Under the pieces are notes generated by a model. It was not told the DNA's origin. It did no database searches and was given only the letters and a program-made list of their open reading frames with translations. A stretch of DNA of 64,000 nt, from NCBI RefSeq assembly GCF_023515995.1, contig NZ_CP097320.1:2480001-2544000 (forward strand), read 5' to 3'. Numbering within the stretch: position 1 is the first letter of the stretch; every line of letters starts with the position of its first letter. This DNA comes from Candidatus Mycobacterium methanotrophicum. Its GTDB lineage: Bacteria; Actinomycetota; Actinomycetes; Mycobacteriales; Mycobacteriaceae. This document shows positions 10,526 through 17,811 of the stretch, piece by piece. A program made the position numbers and the translations under genes.

Positions 10526-11824
10526 ATGTCCGCCGAACTGAGCCAGACTCCTAGCACCCGGGGTGGTGTGCCGCTTTGCGCGGCTGACATCGAAGCTGCG
10601 GCGAAGCGAATTGCCGGGGTGGTGACCCCCACACCGCTGCAATTCAGCGACCGGTTGTCGGCGATGACCGGGGCCAGCGTCTACCTCAAGCGTGAAGACC
10701 TTCAGGTGGTGCGCTCCTACAAGCTGCGCGGCGCGTACAACCTGCTGGTGCAGCTGTCGGAGGAGGAACTGGCCGCGGGCGTGGTGTGCTCGTCGGCGGG
10801 CAACCATGCGCAGGGCTTCGCATTTGCCTGCCGGGCGCTGGGGGTGCACGGCCGCATCTACGTACCGGCCAAAACGCCCAAGCAGAAGCGTGACCGGATC
10901 CGCTACCACGGCGGCGAGTTCATCGAGCTGATCGTGGGCGGATCGACCTACGACCTCGCCGCCGAGGCGGCGCTGGCTGACGTGGCGCGCACCGGCGCGA
11001 CGCTGGTCCCGCCGTTCGACGACCTGCGGACCATCGCCGGCCAGGGCACGATCGCCGTGGAGCTGCTTGATCAGCTCGATGCCGAGCCGGACCTGGTGGT
11101 GGTCCCGGTAGGTGGCGGCGGCTGCATCGCCGGTATCACCACCTACCTCGCCGAGCGGACGGACAACACCGCAGTGCTGGGTGTCGAGCCCGCCGGCGCC
11201 GCGGCAATGATGGCTGCGCTGGCCGCCGGGGAGCCGGTGACTCTGGACCATGTCGACCAGTTCGTCGACGGAGCGGCGGTGCGCCGGGCGGGCACGTTGA
11301 CCCATGCCGCGCTGGCCGCCGCCGGCGACATGGTGTCGATCACCACGGTCGATGAGGGCGCGGTGTGTACCGCGATGCTCGACCTGTATCAAAACGAGGG
11401 AATTATCGCCGAGCCTGCAGGCGCGTTGGCGGTCGCGGGCCTGTTGGAAGCCACGGACAGGCCCATAGAGCCGGACACCACCGTGGTCTGCCTGGTTTCC
11501 GGCGGCAATAACGACGTGTCGCGCTACGGGGAAATCCTTGAGCGCTCGCTGGTTCACCTTGGGCTCAAGCACTACTTTCTGGTCGACTTTCCGCAGGAGC
11601 CCGGGGCGCTGCGCCGGTTTCTGGACGACGTGTTGGGACCCAACGACGACATCACGCTGTTCGAGTACGTCAAGCGCAATAACCGCGAAACCGGTGAGGC
11701 ACTGGTCGGTATCGAGCTGGGCTCGGCTGCGGACTACGACGGGTTACTGCAGCGGATGCGGGCCACGGACATGCAAATCGAAACCATCGAGCCGGGCTCG
11801 GCGGCCTATCGCTACCTGTTGTAG
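10526..11824 (+). CDS. ilvA: Threonine dehydratase (threonine ammonia-lyase), biosynthetic
   Basis: Converts threonine to 2-oxobutanoate, the first committed step to isoleucine. 432 residues, close to M. tuberculosis IlvA (429). The PLP lysine is in SYKLRGAYN, the substrate loop is SAGNHAQG and the phosphate-binding loop is GGGGCIAG. A single ACT-like regulatory domain fills the last ~80 residues (HYFLVDFPQEPGALRRF), so isoleucine feedback is likely. The ATG at 10526 is preferred over an upstream in-frame start at 10409 because the family begins with this short Ser/Thr-rich leader and the upstream stretch overlaps the nitroreductase remnant. Confidence 0.95.
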   Translation: MSAELSQTPSTRGGVPLCAADIEAAAKRIAGVVTPTPLQFSDRLSAMTGASVYLKREDLQVVRSYKLRGAYNLLVQLSEEELAAGVVCSSAGNHAQGFAFACRALGVHGRIYVPAKTPKQKRDRIRYHGGEFIELIVGGSTYDLAAEAALADVARTGATLVPPFDDLRTIAGQGTIAVELLDQLDAEPDLVVVPVGGGGCIAGITTYLAERTDNTAVLGVEPAGAAAMMAALAAGEPVTLDHVDQFVDGAAVRRAGTLTHAALAAAGDMVSITTVDEGAVCTAMLDLYQNEGIIAEPAGALAVAGLLEATDRPIEPDTTVVCLVSGGNNDVSRYGEILERSLVHLGLKHYFLVDFPQEPGALRRFLDDVLGPNDDITLFEYVKRNNRETGEALVGIELGSAADYDGLLQRMRATDMQIETIEPGSAAYRYLL

Positions 11825-12598
11825 CTTGGCTGCGCCGACATATACTCGATGCGCAAACGATATATACCAGTTGAGGGCAGTCCGCATTGGGTTCGTCGGG
11901 TCCAGTGGTGAAACGGACCAGGTCGTGGACTTTCGGTGGGGTTCCTACGAAAATTGAGGTGACCGCAGCTGGTGACCACAGGCATCGGTAACCGGCCACG
12001 CGGTCAGTGACGGCTGGTCGGTTTTATGTTTGTCTATGCCGCGTCGTGTCCGGTCTCATTTTAGTTGGCATCAGCCACCTGCGGATATGTCAGGTTTACT
12101 GAGACAACCTCGACATTATCCGTCCCGATTGAGTTGGCATTTCCGTAACTCGGCGTCCCGGGCACGTAGCAGTCATACACCGACAGTCCTGCTCGCACTC
12201 CGGGCAGGCGAACCGGGTATGTCTAGAATGCTCGACCCACACATCCTCACCCGCGGCCGACGCTCCGACGCGCCGCTCAATCGTCGCCGGACTCACTCTG
12301 GCCGAGGTTCAGCGAATCTCCAGCAGCCCCCCGATGAGCGATGCCATCGACCGAGGTGCGGGGTCGGCACCGCCGCGCCAAAGCCAATAAGTCCACCGTT
12401 CGGCAACGCTGGACCACGGAAGTCGATGCTCGCGACTCGATTTTGCACGCGACCTTATGGTCAGGGCCTAGGCAAAGTCGTGTTTCATGAAGTCAGCAGT
12501 AGTTTGACGGGTCGATGATGAGGGCTGCAGGCGTTGTGGTGCAAGGGTGGTCGATTGTGGCTGACGAGACGTGTCCCGATGAGGAGCGACGCCACCCT
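11825..12598. other. Gene-poor left end of the accessory island
   Basis: About 770 nt between ilvA and the IS3-family element without an intact gene. The only recognisable content is an ISL3-type transposase scrap on the minus strand (12096-12296). The base composition is more AT-rich and irregular than the core genes on either side, which suggests eroded mobile DNA. Confidence 0.6.
12096..12296 (-). pseudogene. ISL3-family transposase N-terminal remnant
   Basis: The minus-strand frame holds a zinc-finger segment typical of ISL3 transposase N-termini: VWVEH, then RFACPECEQDC. Directly after it the expected VYD appears only if one base is added, and the following DNA resembles the WRHLDTCQ region in broken form. 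No catalytic domain remains. The rest of the element is absent, so exact ends cannot be set. Confidence 0.45.
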
Positions 12599-12630
12599 TG
12601 GGTTTCCCCTCGTAGCGTGGAGACGTCGCT
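12599..12630. repeat. Left terminal inverted repeat of the IS3 element
   Basis: Starts TGGGTTTCCCCT and includes CGTGGAGAC; pairs with 14000-14031 at 23 of 32 positions. It lies 16 nt before the orfA ATG, so it may also carry the transposase promoter. Confidence 0.75.
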
Positions 12631-12645
12631 ATTGAGGAGGCGGCG

Positions 12646-12939
12646 ATGGCAGCAAACAGGCGGAAGTTCGATGAGGACTTCAAGGCGGGCGCGGTGCGAA
12701 TCGTGCGGGAGACCGGCAAACCGGTCGCGCAGGTGGCCCGGGAGCTCGGGATCCACGAGGACACGCTGGGTCACTGGTGCGCCCAGGAGCGGCGGCGGGC
12801 CGGCGGTGACGATGAGTTGAGCGAGTCAGAACGCCAGGAGTTGATCCGGCTGCGAAGGGAGAATGCGGAGCTGGCGATGCAGCGTGATGTGCTCAAGCGC
12901 TCATGCGCCCTGTGGGTTCGAGAAGCGATGGGCCGGTAG
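12646..12939 (+). CDS. IS3-family transposase OrfA
   Basis: 97 residues. The N-terminal helix-turn-helix (RRKFDEDFKAGAVRIV, VARELGIHEDTLGHW) binds the IS ends. A C-terminal leucine-zipper heptad region (ELIRLRRENAELAMQRDVLK) should mediate oligomerisation. A strong purine-rich ribosome site (GAGGAGG) precedes the ATG. It overlaps the -1 frame of orfB, and a fused OrfAB made by frameshifting would be the active transposase. Confidence 0.9.
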   Translation: MAANRRKFDEDFKAGAVRIVRETGKPVAQVARELGIHEDTLGHWCAQERRRAGGDDELSESERQELIRLRRENAELAMQRDVLKRSCALWVREAMGR

Positions 12940-13838
12940 AGATGTCGCGGTTCATCGACTCCCAGAGGGCACACTACGGCATCGCGCACGCTACGACGTG
13001 CCGGGCGTTGGGGGTGTCGCAGTCGTGGTTCTACAAATGGCGCCGCGGCGACCCGTCGCCACGGCACGCTCGCCGCAGGGCACTGACCGCAGACATCGGC
13101 CGGCTGTTCGCGGCGCATAAAGGTAAATACGGATCCCCGCGGATCTGGGCAGACCTTCGCGACGAGGGCTGGAGTATCAGCGTGAACACCGTCGCGGCGA
13201 TCATGCGTGAGCAGGGCATGGCGGCTCGCCCCAAGCGCCGCCGCCGGCAGCGCACCCGGCCAGGCAAAGGTCGGTGGCGAGCACCTGACCTGGTTAAACG
13301 CCGGTTCGCCGCACAGCAACTCAACGGCAAGTGGTACGGCGACGGCACCGAAGTGGACACCGACGAAGGCAAGCTCCAGTTGGATTCGGTGCTCGATGTG
13401 GCCTCACGGCGCATCGTCGGGTTCGCGATCGGTGAGCACCACGACGCCGAGCTGGCCTACGGGGCATTGTCCATGGCGGTCGCGGTGCGCGGCGGCAAGC
13501 AGGCGATCACCGGGGTCATATTCCACAGCGACCAGGGCAGCGAATTCACCGCCAAGACGTTCAGGGCTGCTTGCAAACGTTGCGGGATCCGGCAGTCGAT
13601 GGGCCGGCCGGGCTCGGCCCTGGACAACGCGGTGATCGAATCCTGGCATTCCACTTTGGAATTCGAGTTGCGCATGCTAGAGCACTTCGACACCAAGGCC
13701 CAGGCCCGCCGTGAGCTGGTCGCCTGGATCGAGGACTACAACGCTGATCGTCGCCATTCGGCGCTGAACATGCGATCGCCGATGCAGCACGAACAGCAGC
13801 TCCGTGACCGCGGGTCCGCACCCGGGCGGGCGTCATGA
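12903..13838 (+). CDS. IS3-family transposase OrfB (rve/DDE domain)
   Basis: 311 residues from the first ATG; another start at 12942, just after the orfA stop, is possible. An HTH_21 region (KYGSPRIWADLRDEGW) precedes the DDE integrase core: first Asp in WYGDGTE, second in HSDQGSEF, Glu in NAVIESWHSTLE. The core is complete, with no stops. It lies in the -1 frame relative to orfA. No classical A6G slippery run is visible in the overlap, so the frameshift site is unclear. Confidence 0.9.
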   Translation: MRPVGSRSDGPVEMSRFIDSQRAHYGIAHATTCRALGVSQSWFYKWRRGDPSPRHARRRALTADIGRLFAAHKGKYGSPRIWADLRDEGWSISVNTVAAIMREQGMAARPKRRRRQRTRPGKGRWRAPDLVKRRFAAQQLNGKWYGDGTEVDTDEGKLQLDSVLDVASRRIVGFAIGEHHDAELAYGALSMAVAVRGGKQAITGVIFHSDQGSEFTAKTFRAACKRCGIRQSMGRPGSALDNAVIESWHSTLEFELRMLEHFDTKAQARRELVAWIEDYNADRRHSALNMRSPMQHEQQLRDRGSAPGRAS

Positions 13839-13999
13839 GTGCATCCAGCCCCGGCAACCGGCAGTATGGAGGTGTCCTCGCCGGCGTCAAGGCCAAGCCC
13901 TGCCGGTGGCCTACGGCCAGCCTTGACACCGGCTGCGGGCACCACCCCCCGGCAGCTGCCCGGGGCAGCAGCAAACAAATTCACCACAAGATCCCTACA

Positions 14000-14031
14000 A
14001 CTGAAGTCTCCACGGAATCAGGGGAGTCCCA
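14000..14031. repeat. Right terminal inverted repeat of the IS3 element
   Basis: The complement of this segment begins TGGGACTCCCCT and includes CGTGGAGAC, matching the left end. It lies 162 nt beyond the orfB stop codon. Confidence 0.7.
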
Positions 14032-14123
14032 CCGAGAAGGTCGGGCTCTGGCTCACCGGCGCGCTGTCCCAGGTTGCTATCAGTGCGCTGGGCGGTGCGG
14101 GCGGCAACCTGATCTCGGGCTAG
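14032..14123 (+). pseudogene. C-terminal scrap of an unidentified gene cut by the IS3 element
   Basis: Immediately right of the IS end an open frame reads EKVGLWLTGALSQV and on to a stop at 14121. It has coding-like codon use and a hydrophobic, Gly-rich end. No N-terminal part is recognisable left of the IS. It could be the tail of an interrupted gene, but the match is too short to name. Confidence 0.25.
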
Positions 14124-14160
14124 AACCGTGTTGTCAGTGCCTCGACGCATACTGGCGAGC

Positions 14161-14439
14161 ATGATCACAGCCGACGAAATCGCCGCCGGTCTTCGGGCGG
14201 CGGTCCAGATATGCGACGAAACCGGTGGCGGCGCGACCCATGAAGCCGTCGCCGCACGAATCGGCGTGGAGCCGGAGTTTGTGCTGCGCGAGGTGCTACC
14301 AGCCGTTGCCGAGTACTTCGAGATCAGCATGCCGGGCGACGACGGAATCGCGGTCGTTCGGCAGCCGACGCTGCAGCGCGCCAATTCGTCGGCTAGTAGA
14401 GCAAATCAGCTCCACCGTGTCCCAGCTGGTGCACCGTGA
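14161..14439 (+). CDS. Small protein with winged-helix-like segment, upstream of the nuclease
   Basis: 92 residues from the ATG at 14161 (a TTG at 14128 is an alternative). I do not recognise the family. Residues ~20-50 (GATHEAVAARIGVEPEFV...) have the spacing of a helix-turn-helix in a winged-helix fold, followed by a short beta-like stretch (FEISMP, GIAVVRQP) and a polar tail. It lies 71 nt upstream of the PD-(D/E)XK protein on the same strand, so it could regulate that gene or be its partner. The inferred role rests only on fold-like pattern and position. Confidence 0.5.
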   Translation: MITADEIAAGLRAAVQICDETGGGATHEAVAARIGVEPEFVLREVLPAVAEYFEISMPGDDGIAVVRQPTLQRANSSASRANQLHRVPAGAP

Positions 14440-14510
14440 CCGCGTGGTTGAGTGAGTCTGGGGCGTAGCGGGCTCGACCCAGCGCGGTCGCCCCGGAGGA
14501 GGCGATGGCC

Positions 14511-16316
14511 ATGGCGCGCGTCGAGTGGACACGCCAAGAAGGCGACGACATCGAAGCCGTCGTCGGCATGTTCATCTGTAGCGACTTCCCCAACGCGGTT
14601 CGCGTTCGACCCAGTCAAGGCGATGGTGGCGTCGACATCTTCGTTCCTGGCCCCCAAGGCTTCGCCAAGCAACGCGCTGTCTACCAGGTCAAGAAGTTCT
14701 ACTCCAACTTGACCAGCAGCCAGAAACGCAAGATCACCAGGTCGTTCGAGAACGTTGTCGCGGCCAGCAGTAAAGAGGGCTGGGAGATCACCGAGTGGCA
14801 TCTCGTCATGCCACTTGACGTCACCGACCACAACCTCGCCAATTGGCTTAAAAAACTCACCGCAGGTGCTGAGTTTCGCTGTGAAACTCACGGTCTTTTG
14901 TACTGCGATACCAAAGCTGCCCAATACCGCAAGGTCGTCGACTACTACATGCGCGACGGCAAGGAGCGCCTTCAGGCGGCCGTGGACGACCTCACCGCGA
15001 TCATCGCCCGCCGCGTTGATCGCCAACCGAATGAGCCCCTGGTGGCCACGGACGTTATGACTGACCTTGCGTCGATCTACAACGCGCTCAACGACCATGA
15101 CCCCTTCTACCGGTACGAGTTCGGCGTCTCGGACAGTCCTCCGGCGCCAAACCCCTCATCGGCAGAGCCTGGCCTCGTCGGCGTGCACGCGACACGACAC
15201 GACTCGGTATGGATCGCGATCAAGATCTTCGCGCTGTCGCTTGAGTCTCTGCGGGAGCGCCCTATCGGTGGTCAGCTCCAGTTCTCTGCTCCGGAGGACG
15301 ACGACGAACTAGGGGAGCAATTTCAGAAGTTCATCGACTACGGAGCGCCGGTGACGATGCCGCCGGGTACCGTCAGTGGCTCGCTTGATCTTCCTGGCGG
15401 CCTTGGTGGGGAGCTTCAAGGGGCCAGCCTTCAGGTGCTTGCAGCGCCCGAGGGTGGACAAGCAGACCCTGCCGAACTGGCCCTTGCCATCGTCGAACCA
15501 GATTCTGACACGGTCATCGCCAGCACAACGATCAGGCGAATCGAACAGTCCGCCGGCCAGGCTGGTGTCCGCAGCGTATTCGCCGACCAGGCCGACCTTT
15601 TCACCCTGGAGATGCTGGTGCGGGCAGGTCACCTAGAGGGAAGTATGAACCTCGACGTCGAGTACAACCTCGAGGGGCGCAGGCCCGGCCAGCTCATTGA
15701 CAGCTTGAAAGTCTTGTCCGCGTGGCAATCTCCGAACCGACTTGCGTTCGGGCGTACCTACGGCCCCAGCGACTACGGCGTCGTTGCCACTATTCCCACC
15801 GACGGAGCCGAGGACTCCGGGAACTGGGCACAGATTTGCGAAGCCCTCGCCCAGCTTCAAAATCACGTTTCGGTGTTGCTAAAGATGCCTGCAGAAATGT
15901 CCCGAGACGAGGCGCTGGACATCATCTTTGCTGCGAAACTTGTGTCAGGCCAAGCTGTCCCGGCTTCGAAGGCAGGGCCGTACACCGTCCATCACGAAGG
16001 CAATCCACCTCAGATCGCACGCGACGCCGCCCTTACGTACGAATTTGTCGCAATTAGAGCTGTCACAATTTCACTGGCTGGCCAGGAGTTCGCCGTGGGT
16101 AAGGAAGCCTTGTTCTTGCTCGGGCGATACACCGAGATCGAGGACGGCCATTCCACCATCGAGCCGCTAAGCGACGGGGTGAGTGTCCGTTACACCGGGG
16201 AACTGGAAGCTACCCGAGTGCTCGCGCGGTTCGCGCAGGAACCGATTGGCATCGAGGAGCCTGCGGGTGGCGAAGCCGTAGCGACAGATCGATACGATCC
16301 ATTATTGGGTGCTTGA
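14511..16316 (+). CDS. Mrr-like PD-(D/E)XK nuclease with large uncharacterised C-terminal region
   Basis: 601 residues. The ATG at 14511 lies 8 nt after a strong GGAGGAGG ribosome site; the in-frame ATG at 14505 would be only 2 nt away. Residues 10-65 match the restriction-endonuclease fold: Glu15 in a first helix, GDGGVDIFV with Asp42, then YQVKKF with Gln59 and Lys61, as in Mrr/type IV enzymes. Residues ~90-160 form a second conserved-looking block (WHLVMP, YRKVVDYYM). The rest (~190-601) has no motif I know and may be a sensor. Role inferred: DNA-targeting defence or stress nuclease. It lies in a tRNA-linked island beside toxin-antitoxin genes. No methylase is near. Confidence 0.65.
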   Translation: MARVEWTRQEGDDIEAVVGMFICSDFPNAVRVRPSQGDGGVDIFVPGPQGFAKQRAVYQVKKFYSNLTSSQKRKITRSFENVVAASSKEGWEITEWHLVMPLDVTDHNLANWLKKLTAGAEFRCETHGLLYCDTKAAQYRKVVDYYMRDGKERLQAAVDDLTAIIARRVDRQPNEPLVATDVMTDLASIYNALNDHDPFYRYEFGVSDSPPAPNPSSAEPGLVGVHATRHDSVWIAIKIFALSLESLRERPIGGQLQFSAPEDDDELGEQFQKFIDYGAPVTMPPGTVSGSLDLPGGLGGELQGASLQVLAAPEGGQADPAELALAIVEPDSDTVIASTTIRRIEQSAGQAGVRSVFADQADLFTLEMLVRAGHLEGSMNLDVEYNLEGRRPGQLIDSLKVLSAWQSPNRLAFGRTYGPSDYGVVATIPTDGAEDSGNWAQICEALAQLQNHVSVLLKMPAEMSRDEALDIIFAAKLVSGQAVPASKAGPYTVHHEGNPPQIARDAALTYEFVAIRAVTISLAGQEFAVGKEALFLLGRYTEIEDGHSTIEPLSDGVSVRYTGELEATRVLARFAQEPIGIEEPAGGEAVATDRYDPLLGA

Positions 16317-16380
16317 GGTTGGCGGAGCGATTGATCCCGCGTCCGACGCGTGGCTCTGATCCGTAACCGGGTCCGAGAGG

Positions 16381-16418
16381 GTGTCCGAGGGAAGACTTGC
16401 CCACCCGCGATACGCGTT
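16381..16418 (+). repeat. tRNA-Leu 3'-end-like direct repeat, copy A (att-like)
   Basis: GTGTCCGAGGGAAGACTTG matches the 3' end of the tRNA-Leu gene (21728-21746) with two changes. Beyond that it continues like copy B at 19882 (CCCACC, then CGA-ACG-GTT). It lies 65 nt after the nuclease gene and 62 nt before the end of vapC. Likely a residual attachment site. Confidence 0.55.
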
Positions 16419-16479
16419 ACCGAGCTCGCCGCTGCCAGTGGCCAGTTCGGGGGAACGGCGGGAGCGGATGACATATCGG

Positions 16480-16902
16480 TCAGGTGGGGACGATGGTGAA
16501 CGCGGGCGCATGGCGAGGCCGCACGTTGTCGAAGTCCCTGCGGTTCATCGTGGCAATCGTGGTAATGCCGAGGCGTTCGGCGACTGCTACCAGCGAGGCG
16601 TCGGTGCCACCCAGTCGCCGATCAGCGTACTGCCGGACAAGTTCGGACATTCGCCGCAGATCGGCGTCACTGAGGTTCACTGAGCGGAACCGGTGTGCGG
16701 GCTCGCTGCCGACCGAGTCGAGGAACTGTGCTTCGGCGTTCGGACCGCCGAACCGGTCGATCAGGTAGCACGCCTCGGCCAAAACGGTGATGGGAAGGGC
16801 GAGCTCGTCGGTCTGTTCTTCTAGCCAGCGGCGGCAACGCTGATGTGCCGTGTCGGACCGATCCGCCAACGCCACAATGACATTGGTGTCTACCAGAATC
16901 AC
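16480..16902 (-). CDS. VapC-family PIN-domain ribonuclease toxin
   Basis: 140 residues with the PIN active-site acids: Asp5 in ILVDTNVIVALAD, Glu43 in TVLAEACYL, and Asp100 (GGTDASLVAVAE) and Asp118 (NRRDFD) near the C-terminus. VapC toxins cleave tRNA or rRNA and are held inactive by VapB. The gene begins 9 nt after the vapB stop, so the pair is translated as a unit. All catalytic residues are present, so the toxin is probably functional. Confidence 0.9.
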   Translation of the reverse strand: MILVDTNVIVALADRSDTAHQRCRRWLEEQTDELALPITVLAEACYLIDRFGGPNAEAQFLDSVGSEPAHRFRSVNLSDADLRRMSELVRQYADRRLGGTDASLVAVAERLGITTIATMNRRDFDNVRPRHAPAFTIVPT

Positions 16903-16911
16903 GACGAGCGG

Positions 16912-17130
16912 TCAGCGACCGAAGCCGTCAGTAAGCAGCTCGTCTACCCGCTGCGATAGGTCGTGGCGTCCACTGTCGAAGCTCCCGACGAATTCAGGCA
17001 GCGGTCGGCGAGCGGTGTCAGCAGCGGTAGCGCGCGACTGCGCAATCGGCTCGACTGCGAGCAGCGCACGCTCGACCTGCTCGTCGTCCATATTGTCGAC
17101 GAGTAGGTGTAACCGCTCGCGGGTGGTCAT
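16912..17130 (-). CDS. VapB-type antitoxin
   Basis: 72 residues, the first gene of the vapBC pair. The N-terminus (TTRERLHLLVDNMDDEQVERALLAV) is helical and acidic. The C-terminal part (LPEFVGSFDSGRHDLSQR) resembles the toxin-wrapping tail of mycobacterial VapB proteins. No clear ribbon-helix-helix or AbrB strand is visible at the start, so autoregulation by this protein is uncertain. Confidence 0.75.
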   Translation of the reverse strand: MTTRERLHLLVDNMDDEQVERALLAVEPIAQSRATAADTARRPLPEFVGSFDSGRHDLSQRVDELLTDGFGR

Positions 17131-17406
17131 GGATTCATTGTGCCAGCCCAGCGCGACTTGTGGGCCGTTGTTGCGGTCCGCTGCGCAGGTCCAGGGTTCG
17201 ATCAGCGAGGACTGAGTCAGGCCGACAAATACTGATAGTCAGGATGGGTGTGTGCCGCCGCGGAACGACCCGCCACCAGAATGTCCGAGCTATTTGCATT
17301 GGCGCTTGACACCTACGGCGATTTAATACCCGATGAAACCGATGCTATGCTCGGTCTACCATTTGCCGGATCCACCTGCCGTAGCGACAGTTACCGGCCT
17401 GTTCGG

Positions 17407-17811
17407 TTAGGAAGCTGCATCTGGTGCAATACCGATGGGATGTGCGAACTCGACGAGCTCGGCGGCTTTTTAGATGGCTTTTTGAGCGGTTTCACGCGAG
17501 ATGGGGTCGGCTGCCTTGTGGACTGCGATATTGCGGGGTTCGATCAGCTCATCTTGCAGATGGCTGGGAACTTTATCTGGGATGAGCCGCGATGCCAGAT
17601 CCTTGAGCCCGCCGAGCGTCTTGTACCGATCCAACTGTCTCACTAATCTGATTCAGAAATTCGATCTCGCCGATCGCGGCTTTGAGTAGAGCTACGGAGT
17701 TCAGGATTCCATTGCGAAGCGCTCGGTCGTAATGTTCTTGTTCCATTCCGGCCCAGGCCACCGTAGGACTAAACGTCACCTTGAGAAGCTTTTGATAGGC
17801 CTCGAAATTTC
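17407..17811 (-). pseudogene. 3' part of an interrupted gene with a HEPN-like RNxxxH motif
   Basis: Read on the minus strand from the IS1380 end: NFEAYQKLLKV, then HYDRALRNGILNSVALLKAAIGEIEFLNQI in one frame. After one extra A (~17645) the sequence continues as VRQLDRYKTLGGLKDLA and EPRNIAVHKA, then hits TAA at 17470-17472 and resumes in the same frame (KAAELVEFAHP). Two disabling changes make it a pseudogene. The EPRNIAVH segment followed by a helix is the pattern of HEPN domains, RNases common in defence and toxin systems. The 5' part appears to be at 19448-19823 beyond the IS. Confidence 0.5.

Larger units (their letters stand above)
12599..14031 (+). mobile_element. IS3-family insertion sequence, about 1.43 kb
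   Basis: The ends are imperfect 32-nt inverted repeats (12599-12630 and 14000-14031; 23 of 32 match) that begin TGGG and share TCCCCT and CGTGGAGAC, with the TG...CA termini usual for IS3 elements. Inside are orfA and orfB in the expected -1 relationship. An unusual 190-nt tail follows orfB and contains a hairpin built from GCCGGCGTCAAGG and its complement (~13877-13930). The flanks (CCT left, CCG right) do not give a clear 3-nt target duplication. Both ORFs look intact, so the element may still be active. Confidence 0.85.

Noticed and set aside
17248..17646. Plus-strand frame of 132 codons
   Set aside because: It lies opposite the HEPN-like remnant, and the amino-acid composition looks random; the minus-strand reading fits a protein family better.
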